A stretch of DNA of 64,000 nt from positions 316,763-380,762 of the forward strand of contig CAVPVW010000004.1 in NCBI GenBank assembly GCA_963709295.1, given 5' to 3'. Positions 34,620 to 43,405 of the stretch are shown here, piece by piece (position 1 is the first letter of the stretch; every line of letters starts with the position of its first letter). Made by a program: the position numbers and the translations under genes. This stretch comes from JBGPQJ01 sp963709295. Its GTDB lineage: Bacteria > Chloroflexota > Anaerolineae > Anaerolineales > Villigracilaceae. Under the pieces are notes generated by a model. The model searched no databases. It was not told the DNA's origin and saw only the letters and a program-made list of their open reading frames with translations.

Positions 34620-35418
34620 ATGGATCCCAACCAAGTCATCCTCTTCGAAAGCCATATTCCCTACTATATCCAGTTAATGGATATATTGAGAGAGAAAATC
34701 CAGGAGAATAAATGGCTTCCTGGCGAGCAGATACCCGGGGAACAGGAATTATGTGAATCCTACGGAATCAGCCGGACGGTAGTCCGACAGGCATTGCGCG
34801 AACTCGAGCTGGAAGGCATTATTCACCGGCGAAAAGGGAAGGGCACCTTTGTTGCAGAACCGAAAATCAGCGAGGGATTGATCCAGAACCTGACCGGGTT
34901 CTATCAGGATATGATTGAACGAGGGCTTAAACCCGTGACGCGGGTTCTCCACCAAAACGTGATTCACGCCAACGAAAAAGTGGCGAAGTTTTTGGAAATC
35001 CCGGTTGGAACCGATGTGATTGATATTCAACGCCTGAGGTTTATCAATAATGAACCGATTCAACTGGTCACGACTTATATTCCACTCCTGGTTCACCCTC
35101 CCTTGGCGACTGTTGATCTGACGAATCGTTCCCTTATACGAGTATCTTGAAAAAGAGGCTGGGATTTTGCTCACCCGAGGTCGTCGTTATATTGAATCTG
35201 TACTGGCGAATGAGAATGAGGCATCCCTGCTTGGTATTGAACGGGGCGCGCCATTATTAATGCTGGATAGTGTGAGCTATATTGAAAGCGGGCAACCGAT
35301 TGAGTTTTATCATGCGCTTCATCGGGGCGATCGAACTCGGTTCGAAGTCGAGTTGGTTCGTATGCGCGATCAAAAAGCCTCCTTGCCACAAGGCAGCTTC
35401 CATTCACCAATATCCTAG
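34620..35418 (+). CDS. GntR/HutC-family regulator, one frameshift
   Basis: A 265-residue regulator after repair. The N-terminal winged helix (about 15-80) reads YYIQLMDILREKIQENKWLP, EQELCESYGISRTVVRQALR and RRKGKGTFV. The UTRA effector domain follows, but the frame breaks at 35150. Removing one C from CCC (35131-35133) joins it through TNRSLYEYLEKEAG to the remaining UTRA half (RRYIESVLANENEASLLGIE). The frame opens at 34578, inside the -10 box, so the ATG at 34620 with GGAG upstream is the real start. Likely controls both divergent arms through the TGTAAT/ATTACA sites. Confidence 0.9.
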
Positions 35419-35501
35419 CAAAGCATTCCGGTGAAGCATCTTCCGGTAAGTCTGGGAATATCTCGCTTATCTTATCCACGGGTTGCTGGTTGGAGTAATT
35501 C

Positions 35502-37034
35502 ATGACGAAAAAATATTTGATGGGTGTAGATCTTGGCACCAGCGGAACCAAGGCAGCGCTGTATCAAATCGATGGCAGGAAAATTGCCGAATCCAGTTTG
35601 GAGGTTCCTCTTTATTACCCCAAACCCGGTGTGGTCGAACAGGATAACCGCGATTTTTTTGAGACGGCAGCTCTGACGGTTAGAAAGTGCATCGAACAAA
35701 GCGGAGTCGATCCCACGGAAGTAGCGGCGATCGCGTTTGATTCGCAGATGGCTGGCGTCGGGTTGGTGGATGAACAATTCCAGCCTGTGGCCCGGTTTGA
35801 TTCCTGGCTTGATATGCGCTGCCAGCCTTATATTGAAATGATCGACAAGGAATGTGGTGACCTGGTGACAAAATTAACGGGTTGCCCGCCTACTTGTGAC
35901 CATGGGCCAAAGATGCTTTGGTGGAAGAACGAACAGCCGGAAACCTACAAACGAACGGCAAAATTCGTAATGCCCGGGACATTTGTCGCTGGTCAAATGG
36001 CTGGACTTAACTCAGATCAGGCTTTCATCGATTACACCTATATCCATTTCTCAGGATTTGCAGATGCGGAGCAGGGCAAGTGGTCAGAATTGCTTTGCAC
36101 ACGGTTTGGTCTGGATATTCAGAAACTTCCGGAGATTGTCGAACCCTGGAAAGTGATCGGAGAAGTAACCGAATCCGCCTCAAAGAAATCTGGTTTGGCC
36201 GCGGGCACATTGATCGCTGCAGGAGCAGGGGATACCGCAGCGAATGCCCTCGGCGCAGGCATTGTTTCGCCGGGAGTGATCTTCGATGTCAGCGGAACCG
36301 CATCAGTCCTTGCAAGCTGCACGGATCAATATGTAGCCGACACAAATCACCGAGCGTTGCTGACGATGCGGTCCGTCATCCCAGGGTTATGGAATCCCCT
36401 CGCCTATATTGGCGGTGGTGGTTTGGCACTTCGTTGGTTCCGCGATCAGTTTTACAACGCCCATCATGGAAAGTCCCTGCCTGTCGAGGAGTCCCTCTAT
36501 TCAGAGCTGAGCCTGCTGGCCGAAACTATCCCCGTGGGATCCGATGGTTTGTTCTTCTCACCACACCTGGGCGGTAGAATTTGTCCTTCCAGTCCCAACA
36601 TGAGAGGAGCCTGGATCGGAGTCTCGTGGTCGCATACCCAGGCTCATTTCTTCCGCGCGATCCTTGAAAGCGTAGCTTACGAATATGCTTTCTATCTCCA
36701 AATTCTTCGAGAACTTCTGCCTGATCTGGAACTCGTCGAATCAAGAGTTGTAGGCGGTGGGGCAAAAAGCGACACTTGGAATCAAATCAAAGCCGATGTC
36801 CTTGGAGTCCGCGTTCAACGCCTGACCGGAAATGAATTTGGGACCTGGGGCGCTGCCATGATCGCAGGCAAAGCCGCTGGGATTATCTCGGATCTTGTCG
36901 AACACGCTTCACGAACTGCCATTCCTGAAGGAAAACCAATCCTGCCTGATCAAGAACGTCATCAACGGTATATGCCGTTAGCCGATAAATATATTGAGAT
37001 GCAGAACCTGTTAAACTCATTCTATGCAGGTTGA
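35502..37034 (+). CDS. FGGY-family carbohydrate kinase (xylulokinase-like)
   Basis: A 510-residue FGGY kinase. GVDLGTSGTKAALYQ is the first phosphate loop, IAFDSQMAGVGLVDE the substrate region, GAGDTAANALGAGIV and FDVSGTASVLA the second nucleotide region, and VVGGGAKSDTWNQIKADVLG the adenosine motif. Members phosphorylate ketoses, polyols or related sugars. It is one of two in this arm (the other is at 44130) and they are only distantly similar, suggesting two substrates or two branches. First structural gene after gntR. Confidence 0.92.
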   Translation: MTKKYLMGVDLGTSGTKAALYQIDGRKIAESSLEVPLYYPKPGVVEQDNRDFFETAALTVRKCIEQSGVDPTEVAAIAFDSQMAGVGLVDEQFQPVARFDSWLDMRCQPYIEMIDKECGDLVTKLTGCPPTCDHGPKMLWWKNEQPETYKRTAKFVMPGTFVAGQMAGLNSDQAFIDYTYIHFSGFADAEQGKWSELLCTRFGLDIQKLPEIVEPWKVIGEVTESASKKSGLAAGTLIAAGAGDTAANALGAGIVSPGVIFDVSGTASVLASCTDQYVADTNHRALLTMRSVIPGLWNPLAYIGGGGLALRWFRDQFYNAHHGKSLPVEESLYSELSLLAETIPVGSDGLFFSPHLGGRICPSSPNMRGAWIGVSWSHTQAHFFRAILESVAYEYAFYLQILRELLPDLELVESRVVGGGAKSDTWNQIKADVLGVRVQRLTGNEFGTWGAAMIAGKAAGIISDLVEHASRTAIPEGKPILPDQERHQRYMPLADKYIEMQNLLNSFYAG

Positions 37035-37071
37035 GATGGATAAGTGATTTTAAATTTCATAGGAGCTTAAT

Positions 37072-38106
37072 GTGAAAAAGCAAGTTCGTTTATGCATGAT
37101 CGGTGCAGGCCGGGTCGGAAAGAACCATTCCCGAGCCATTTCCCGCCACGTGCCAGGTGGAAAGATCGTCTCTCTCGTGGATCCCATGGCGGAAATCCGC
37201 AAGGAAACAGCCATTGAGTATGGGATTGAAAAGGAATTTGACTCCCTGGAGAAGGCATTCGAAGGACCGGAGTTTGATGCTGTGGTCATCACCACTCCCA
37301 CCCCAACGCATCTCCCTATCACCGCATTGGCCGCTGAAAATGGAAAGCATGTATTCCTCGAAAAACCGATGGCATTAAATCTGGAGGAATGCGACAAAAT
37401 CATTGAGGTGACCCGAAAAAATAATGTCCTTTTGCAAATTGGTTTTATGCGCCGGTTCGACCCGGAATTCGTTTCTGCAGCAGAACGGATCGAAGCGGGC
37501 GACATCGGGTTGCCCATGATGATCAAAACCAATACGCATGGTCCCGGACTGCCTCCTCCCTGGGCCCGCGATCTGCGGACGTCCAATGGAATGCTGGCCG
37601 AGGTGAACAGCCATGACTGGGATACTCTTCGCTGGCTGATGGGGTCGAATATTGAGCGGGTTTACACCGAGGTGGCCAATTTCAAGGGTGCAGCCAACAA
37701 TGTCGATACTCCAAATTTCTACGACAATGTCCTGGTCACCTGTAAATTTGAAAGTGGTGGCCTGGGGCTGCTTTCCGGTGTGTGCCCGTGCGGATACGGA
37801 TATGATGCCCGGGTGGAGATCATTGGAGAAAAAGGGATCATGCTGCTGGGAACTTTGGAAGGGCAGGCAGTGACGGTGTGCACGAACCGCGACCAGGGCC
37901 TGGTGCGGCCCATTGTGAGAACTTGGCCTGAACGGTTTCAATGGGCATACATCTATGAACTGGAACATTTCGTCCAATGTGTTCAGACTGAGACACCTCC
38001 TCGTGCAGGAGGGCATGAGGGCCGCTGGGCGGTCGCTGGCGTACTTGCAGGGACCAAGTCTTTCCTGGAGCAGCGCCCGGTTACCTTAAAAGAAATTACC
38101 GGTTAA
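37072..38106 (+). CDS. Gfo/Idh/MocA-family oxidoreductase (inositol 2-dehydrogenase-like)
   Basis: A 344-residue enzyme resembling myo-inositol 2-dehydrogenase. MIGAGRVGKNHSRAI binds NAD, LEKPMALNLEECD holds the catalytic Lys, and MLAEVNSHDWDTLRWLMG carries the Asp/His pair in IolG-type spacing. GFMRRFDPEF is typical of IolG and of scyllo-inositol dehydrogenases. It starts at GTG with AGGAG upstream. The next two genes encode a zinc dehydrogenase and a phosphotriesterase-like hydrolase, an order reminiscent of the Thermotoga-type inositol route. Confidence 0.88.
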   Translation: MKKQVRLCMIGAGRVGKNHSRAISRHVPGGKIVSLVDPMAEIRKETAIEYGIEKEFDSLEKAFEGPEFDAVVITTPTPTHLPITALAAENGKHVFLEKPMALNLEECDKIIEVTRKNNVLLQIGFMRRFDPEFVSAAERIEAGDIGLPMMIKTNTHGPGLPPPWARDLRTSNGMLAEVNSHDWDTLRWLMGSNIERVYTEVANFKGAANNVDTPNFYDNVLVTCKFESGGLGLLSGVCPCGYGYDARVEIIGEKGIMLLGTLEGQAVTVCTNRDQGLVRPIVRTWPERFQWAYIYELEHFVQCVQTETPPRAGGHEGRWAVAGVLAGTKSFLEQRPVTLKEITG

Positions 38107-38128
38107 TGACTTTCCATTGGAGATAATA

Positions 38129-39172
38129 ATGCTGGCTGCTGTTTATCACGGACCCAATGATATTCGTGTGGAGGAAGTTCCAAATCCTCAGATACGTTCC
38201 GGAGAATTATTGATCAAGGTCTTGAGTGCAAGTATTTGTGGCACGGACCTGCGAATATTTCACGGCCAACATCGAATGTATTCTCCTGGAACGGTACGGA
38301 TCCCGGGGCATGAAGTGGTCGGAACGATTGCTGAAATTGGCGAAGGGCTTTCAGGGTTTCAACCGGGGGAAAGGGTGTTTATCGCTCCTAACATGGGCTG
38401 CGGTAGTTGTGCACAATGTGTAAGTGGAAATAACAATCTGTGTGCGAACTATGATGCGATCGGCGTCACCATGAATGGGGGCTTTGCCCAATATTTGCGC
38501 GTCCCGGCGAATTCCGTCCGTCAGGGAAATGTCATCAAGCTCAGTGAGAATGTTGACCCGGCAGTCGCTGCGTTGATTGAACCCTTTGCATGCGTGCTTC
38601 GTGGGCAAAACGCTTTGCATATCAAACCGGGAGAAGTCGTTCTGGTGATTGGCGCCGGACCGATTGGTGTGATGCATACCAAGCTGGCGAGAGCGCGAGG
38701 AGCTGGTCGTGTGATCGTCAGTGAACCGGTGACAGACCGCGCAGCTCAAGTTAAACGCATGGGGGCAGATCGCGTCGTCAATCCGAGCGAGGAGGATCTG
38801 CTTTCTGTGGTGCGCGAAGAAAGCAACGGTCGGGGTGCGGATGCGATCATCGTAGCGGCGCCTGTCCATGCCGCCCAGGAGAGTGCGCTCCATCTTGCGG
38901 CCATCGGCGGACGGATCAATTTTTTTGGCGGTCTTCCGAAGGATCGTCCTGGTATCAATTTGGATTCCAACCTTGTCCATTACAAGGAACTTGTCATTAC
39001 CGGAACGACTGCCTGCAGCACCAATGACTGTTGGCAGTCGACGCAGATTGTCAATTCGGGTCTGATCGACTTATCCGATTTGGTCAGCCAGCGGTTCCCT
39101 CTTCGCGAAGCAGTCAGTGCGTTCGCAGCTGCGGAAGATCGAAAGTCGTTGAAAATAGTTTTGGAGCCGTAA
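38129..39172 (+). CDS. zinc-dependent alcohol/polyol dehydrogenase
   Basis: A 347-residue medium-chain dehydrogenase. Catalytic-zinc residues lie in SICGTDLRIFHG and PGHEVVGTI; the structural zinc site is CGSCAQCVSGNNNLC; VIGAGPIGVMHTKLAR binds NAD(P). It resembles sorbitol/threonine-dehydrogenase-like enzymes. Following an inositol-dehydrogenase-like gene, it could oxidise a second ring or chain carbon (as IolM does in Thermotoga); this is inference. The frame opens at 38117 but the ATG at 38129 has GGAG at correct spacing. Confidence 0.9.
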   Translation: MLAAVYHGPNDIRVEEVPNPQIRSGELLIKVLSASICGTDLRIFHGQHRMYSPGTVRIPGHEVVGTIAEIGEGLSGFQPGERVFIAPNMGCGSCAQCVSGNNNLCANYDAIGVTMNGGFAQYLRVPANSVRQGNVIKLSENVDPAVAALIEPFACVLRGQNALHIKPGEVVLVIGAGPIGVMHTKLARARGAGRVIVSEPVTDRAAQVKRMGADRVVNPSEEDLLSVVREESNGRGADAIIVAAPVHAAQESALHLAAIGGRINFFGGLPKDRPGINLDSNLVHYKELVITGTTACSTNDCWQSTQIVNSGLIDLSDLVSQRFPLREAVSAFAAAEDRKSLKIVLEP

Positions 39173-39175
39173 CTT

Positions 39176-40144
39176 GTGACACAATCCATTCCCACTCAAC
39201 TCAGCGGGCCAAAACCTGTCCGGTCAGTCCTCGGAGATATCCAATTCGAATCGCTGGGGATCACAGATGCACATAATCATGTCTGGATTGATAAGGTCAA
39301 AGGTGCTGATAGCTCCGCGCCAGTTCTGGACCAATACGATAGTATCCGAACGGAATTGCTCGATTACCGGTCCGCTGGAGGGGTGAGCCTGCTGGATTGC
39401 CAACCCGGCGGCTGCGGCAGGAATGGCGATAAGCTGGTTCAACTCTCCAAAGATACCGGCGTGAATATTATCGCTTGCAGTGGTCTTCACCGGAAAAAAT
39501 ATTATGTACCCGATTTCTGGCTTTTTTCAGCCACAGCGACAGAAGTGTCAGATTATCTAATATCTGAATACACCGTGGGTTTGGAAGAGACAAGAGACCA
39601 CCCCAACCCTCCCCGCGCTGGTTTTTTCAAGATCGCACTAGAAGCAAGCTGGAAGGAAACACCACAAGCCGCGATGGAAGCCGTTGCTGCCGCCGCCAAA
39701 GCAACGGGTGCCTTGGTGGAAATCCACACCGAAAAAGGCGCGCTGGCAGAAAAAGCAGTCATCTTCTTTGAAGACCGCGGCGTGAAGCCACTTCAAATTG
39801 TCCTGTGTCACATGGATAAGCGGCCTGATTTGGGACTGCATACCGAGTTGGGAAAGTATGGCGTCCTTTTGGAATACGATACATTTTTCCGGGTGAAATA
39901 TAAGCCTGAAGAGACTCTCTGGCGATTGATCACTGGCATGTGTAATGGTGCTTTGAGCAATCGGATAGTTCTTGCCACAGATATGGCTGAGTCGGAAATG
40001 TATAAATCCATAGGGGATGGTCCCGGATTGGCAAGTTTGCTGACCACAATCAAGCCCCGGCTCATCGATCTGCAAATTCCACTTAACTCAATTCAGGAGA
40101 TGTTGGGCGGCAATATCGCCAGACGTCTTGCTGGTCTAATCTAA
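39176..40144 (+). CDS. phosphotriesterase-family metal-dependent hydrolase
   Basis: A 322-residue amidohydrolase-superfamily enzyme of the PTE type with a complete binuclear metal site: His33 and His35 (DAHNHVW), Lys151 (GFFKIALEA, the carbamylated position), His183 (VEIHTEKG), His211 (VLCHMDKR) and Asp268 (VLATDMAES). Family members open lactones, and in this context a cyclic ketone or lactone is more likely than an organophosphate. GTG start, 3 nt after the dehydrogenase stop. Candidate for the ring-opening step (IolN-like role), unproven. Confidence 0.88.
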   Translation: MTQSIPTQLSGPKPVRSVLGDIQFESLGITDAHNHVWIDKVKGADSSAPVLDQYDSIRTELLDYRSAGGVSLLDCQPGGCGRNGDKLVQLSKDTGVNIIACSGLHRKKYYVPDFWLFSATATEVSDYLISEYTVGLEETRDHPNPPRAGFFKIALEASWKETPQAAMEAVAAAAKATGALVEIHTEKGALAEKAVIFFEDRGVKPLQIVLCHMDKRPDLGLHTELGKYGVLLEYDTFFRVKYKPEETLWRLITGMCNGALSNRIVLATDMAESEMYKSIGDGPGLASLLTTIKPRLIDLQIPLNSIQEMLGGNIARRLAGLI

Positions 40145-40158
40145 TTTAGGAGAATTAT

Positions 40159-40758
40159 ATGTCTGACGCACCGTTCACGTACACGATCCCCATCCCCGGT
40201 ATCATCCCGTCGCGAGTTGATAATCATATTCAAAGGAGGTTATCTGCTCTTAAAGGACAGTGCATGGACCAGGAAGCCTACCAGAAGATGCTGGCAGAGG
40301 ATGACCGCTTGGTCTATGAAGTTTATGAGATTAAACGACCTGAAGTTGAAGGGGAAATATTGATGGGAATTTCAGTGGTTCACCCAGGCAAGGTTGGCCG
40401 CGAGTTTTTTATGACCAAAGGTCATTTTCATACCGTCATTGATACAGCAGAAGTCTATTACTGTCTTAAAGGCGAAGGCTTTATGGTCATGGAGACTCCG
40501 GAAGGGGAGACGTCCGTGGAATCCCTTTCTCCCGGAAAAGTGCTCTACGTCCCTCCGAGGTGGGCGCATCGATCGGTCTGTACCTCCCGGCAGGAAGATC
40601 TCGTCACATTCTTCGCTTATCCCGGGAACGCAGGGCACGATTATGGGACGATTGAACAGTTGGGTTTCAGGAAGCTGGTGGTGGATGGAGAGAATGGTCC
40701 GGAGATCATTGATAATCCGAAATATCGAAAGCAGACGGCCTCCAATGGATCTCGCTAA
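40159..40758 (+). CDS. cupin-type phosphoglucose isomerase-like protein
   Basis: A 199-residue cupin with the full archaeal-type glucose-6-phosphate isomerase signature: MTKGHFH (His89, His91), AEVYYCLKGEG (Glu98), LSPGKVLYVPPRWAHRSV (His137) and YPGNAGHDYGTIE. This type is metal-dependent and unrelated to classical PGI. In this operon it may isomerise a phosphorylated or free aldose other than glucose 6-phosphate. Its stop overlaps the next start by 14 nt. Confidence 0.9.
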   Translation: MSDAPFTYTIPIPGIIPSRVDNHIQRRLSALKGQCMDQEAYQKMLAEDDRLVYEVYEIKRPEVEGEILMGISVVHPGKVGREFFMTKGHFHTVIDTAEVYYCLKGEGFMVMETPEGETSVESLSPGKVLYVPPRWAHRSVCTSRQEDLVTFFAYPGNAGHDYGTIEQLGFRKLVVDGENGPEIIDNPKYRKQTASNGSR

Positions 40759-41710
40759 GGCTCGCCTGCTCGTCACACCGACCTCCTATGGGAAAAATGA
40801 TCCACGATTGAAATCCGAAATCGAAGGATTGACAGCATCCGTTACCTATAACCCCACTGGAAAACCCCTGTCTTCGGAAGAAGTGGCAAGCCATTTAATT
40901 AACATCGATGGATACATCGCCGGGTTGGACGTGATCGACCGTTCCGCTCTGGCTAAGGCAGACAAATTAAAGGTGATATCCCGTTATGGTGTCGGGGTGG
41001 ATAACGTTGACCTCGAAGCTGCCAAAGAGAAGGGGATCGTCGTCACCAATACTCCGGGAGCGAATTCCGTTTCGGTGGCTGAATTGGCACTTGGTTTGAT
41101 CCTTGCCCTCGCCCGTCAAATTCCGGAGGCAGCCCAGGCCGTTCAACAGGGGAAATGGCCTCGACTCAATGGAGTTTCTCTGGAAGATAAAACGATCGGA
41201 ATCTTGGGCCTGGGGGCGATTGGTAAACAACTTGCCCGGCGGCTCGCCGGATTCGATTGTCGTATCCTCGCATTTGATCCATTTGCAGATAAATCCTTTG
41301 CCGAGGCTAACGGGGTAACACTGGAATCTTTGGACAATGTCATTGCCCGCGCTGATTTTGTCAGCCTGCACCTGCCGCTTCTTCCGGAAACACGAGGAAT
41401 GGTCAATGCTGAATTCCTCGCACGTATGAAAAAAGGTTCCTATCTCATAAATACTTCAAGGGGAGAAGCGGTGGATGAAACAGCCCTCTTGCATGCTTTG
41501 GAGACAGGTCACCTGAGAGGCGCAGGTTTGGACGCCTTCACAGTCGAGCCGCCTGATCCAGCGAACCCTTTGCTGAAACTACCTCAGGTGATTGCCACGC
41601 CTCATCTTGGCGCACAAACCGACGGTGCCACCAGCAACATGGGGTGGTTCGCAATGAAAGATTGCCTGGCTGTATTACGCGGTGATGAACCGTTATATCG
41701 GGTTGCATAA
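40745..41710 (+). CDS. D-2-hydroxyacid dehydrogenase (phosphoglycerate-dehydrogenase-like)
   Basis: A 321-residue NAD-dependent D-2-hydroxyacid dehydrogenase. The catalytic-domain signature GVGVDNVDLEAAKEKGI, the Rossmann loop LGLGAIGKQLARRL, LINTSRGEAVDETAL (catalytic Arg) and the GAGLDAFTVEPP and TPHLGAQTDGA (Glu/His pair) motifs are present. There is no C-terminal ACT domain, unlike long SerA. Here it more likely reduces or oxidises a sugar-acid intermediate than makes serine. The open frame extends upstream through the cupin gene; the ATG at 40745 begins the conserved protein. Confidence 0.87.
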   Translation: MDLAKARLLVTPTSYGKNDPRLKSEIEGLTASVTYNPTGKPLSSEEVASHLINIDGYIAGLDVIDRSALAKADKLKVISRYGVGVDNVDLEAAKEKGIVVTNTPGANSVSVAELALGLILALARQIPEAAQAVQQGKWPRLNGVSLEDKTIGILGLGAIGKQLARRLAGFDCRILAFDPFADKSFAEANGVTLESLDNVIARADFVSLHLPLLPETRGMVNAEFLARMKKGSYLINTSRGEAVDETALLHALETGHLRGAGLDAFTVEPPDPANPLLKLPQVIATPHLGAQTDGATSNMGWFAMKDCLAVLRGDEPLYRVA

Positions 41711-41733
41711 AATATATTTAGGAGAGAACGAAA

Positions 41734-42378
41734 ATGAACAAGAACGAAGTCTTGGAAAAAGTAAAATCGTTGGGGCTCTTGGCAGTTATTCGTGGACCCT
41801 CACCCGAGCTGACCGTGCAAATGGTTGAAGCTCTGGTGAATGGTGGTGTAAAAGGGATCGAGATCACATACAGCACGCCTAACGCGGAAGAGGTGGTCAA
41901 GAGCCTCTCCAAGAAATTTGGCGACTCCATTGTGCTCGGTATGGGTACTTTGACAAAGCCTGAACAGGCGGAATCCGCAAAAGCTGCCGGTGCGAATTTC
42001 TTGGTGAGTCCGGTTTGCGAGAAGACCCTTGTTGAGGCCATGGTCAAATCCGGATTAATAACGATGGCCGGCGCATTGACTCCTACCGAGGTGTTTCAGG
42101 CATACAGTCTCGGTACCGATGTGGTCAAAATCTTTCCGGGGTCAGTTGGCGGACCAGCCTACATCAAAGCCTTGAAAGGTCCCTTCCCTCAGATCCCAAT
42201 GATGCCGACCGGCGGAGTGAATGCGTCCAATGTTGCTGAATGGTTCGCGGCGGGAGTGGTTGCCGTTGGAGCAGGAAGCGAGTTGTGCCCTCCTCAACTG
42301 GCGAAAGAGGGAAAGTTCAATGAGATCAGCCAAAAGGCTGCAGAGTTTGTAAAAGTAATCCAATCATCACGGTCATAA
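41734..42378 (+). CDS. eda: 2-keto-3-deoxy-6-phosphogluconate (KDPG/KDPGal) aldolase
   Basis: A 214-residue class I aldolase. The catalytic Lys132 lies in DVVKIFPGSVGGPAYIKALK, Glu43 in GIEITYSTP and Arg20 in AVIRG; GMGTLTKPEQAESAKAAGA is the phosphate-proximal block. It splits KDPG or KDP-galactonate into pyruvate and glyceraldehyde 3-phosphate. Its presence implies that part of this arm runs through 2-keto-3-deoxy acids, Entner-Doudoroff style. No PfkB-type KDG kinase is in the window; one of the FGGY kinases may not substitute. Confidence 0.93.
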   Translation: MNKNEVLEKVKSLGLLAVIRGPSPELTVQMVEALVNGGVKGIEITYSTPNAEEVVKSLSKKFGDSIVLGMGTLTKPEQAESAKAAGANFLVSPVCEKTLVEAMVKSGLITMAGALTPTEVFQAYSLGTDVVKIFPGSVGGPAYIKALKGPFPQIPMMPTGGVNASNVAEWFAAGVVAVGAGSELCPPQLAKEGKFNEISQKAAEFVKVIQSSRS

Positions 42379-42404
42379 TTACATTAAGAATAAAGAGATT
42401 TATC

Positions 42405-43373
42405 ATGGAAACTACACTTCAAAAAAACTACCTTATAACAACCAAAAAGGTACCAACTTTCTACTTTATCGGAGTGACGACTTCGAAATCTTCCATAATG
42501 AAAGTATTCCCGTTGTGGATGGAAGTGCTTGGACGCAAAGAAGTTGTTATGGAAGGAATCGATTGCAAGATCCATGACGAACCGGATGCTTATCGCAAAG
42601 CTGTTGCTCAGATCAAATATGATCCTTTGTCACAAGGCGCGCTGGTAACCACACACAAGATCGACCTCCTTAATGCCGCCAGGGACATGTTCGAATATCT
42701 GGATCCTTATGCCCAGATCACCGGTGAAGTATCGAGCATTTCAAAATTAGACGGTCGCCTGGAGGGACACGCGAAGGATCCCCTTACTTCCGGTGCCAGC
42801 CTCGATGCGATCATCGAAAAAGGGTATTTTGGAAAAACAAAAGGCGAAGTGCTTTGCTTTGGAGCGGGCGGTTCAGGCGTTGCCACCTTGTTGCACCTGA
42901 TAAACAAGAAGGACAAAAGCGATAGGCCGAGAAGGTTCACGTTCGTCAATCGTTCCCAGGGCCGGCTGGACCATGCCCGGGAAATGGTAGGCGGTTTAGG
43001 AACCGATATTGAGATTGAATACATCTGCAACTCGGATCCAAAAATAAATGACAGCATCATGGAAAAATTCCCTCCTTGCAGCATCATCATTAATGCCACT
43101 GGAATGGGCAAGGATACCCCCGGTTCACCGATTACGTGGGAGGGGAAATTCCCACTGAACAGCATCTCATGGGAATTCAACTACCGTGGTGAGTTGGATT
43201 TCATGCATCAATCCCTGGCTCAGGTGGAAAGCCGGAAAGTGAAAGTGGAGGACGGCTGGATCTATTTTGTGCATGGTTGGACTCAGGTGGTTGCCCAGGT
43301 GTTGCATTTCGATCTCACGCCTGAGTTGTTTGAACGATTGAATCAAGCAGCATCATCGGTGCGAGGTAAGTAA
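42405..43373 (+). CDS. shikimate/quinate dehydrogenase-like oxidoreductase
   Basis: A 322-residue divergent member of the shikimate dehydrogenase family. The substrate domain keeps the catalytic pair: Lys85 in ALVTTHKIDLL and Asp125 in GHAKDPLTSGASL. The Rossmann loop is LCFGAGGSGVATLLHL and INATGMGKDTPGSP matches the NATP(I/L)GM block. It is longer than AroE (276 residues) and lies among sugar enzymes, not aro genes. Since this family oxidises cyclohexane polyols, a cyclitol or a keto-inositol derivative is a plausible substrate. Confidence 0.85.
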   Translation: METTLQKNYLITTKKVPTFYFIGVTTSKSSIMKVFPLWMEVLGRKEVVMEGIDCKIHDEPDAYRKAVAQIKYDPLSQGALVTTHKIDLLNAARDMFEYLDPYAQITGEVSSISKLDGRLEGHAKDPLTSGASLDAIIEKGYFGKTKGEVLCFGAGGSGVATLLHLINKKDKSDRPRRFTFVNRSQGRLDHAREMVGGLGTDIEIEYICNSDPKINDSIMEKFPPCSIIINATGMGKDTPGSPITWEGKFPLNSISWEFNYRGELDFMHQSLAQVESRKVKVEDGWIYFVHGWTQVVAQVLHFDLTPELFERLNQAASSVRGK

Positions 43374-43405
43374 ATAGTTTCGTAGATTGAAAGGCCGGTG
43401 AGGGT

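Noticed and set aside
39176..40144. Organophosphate-degrading phosphotriesterase
   Set aside because: The metal site fits, but the gene sits in a polyol operon where lactone or ketone hydrolysis is far more likely.
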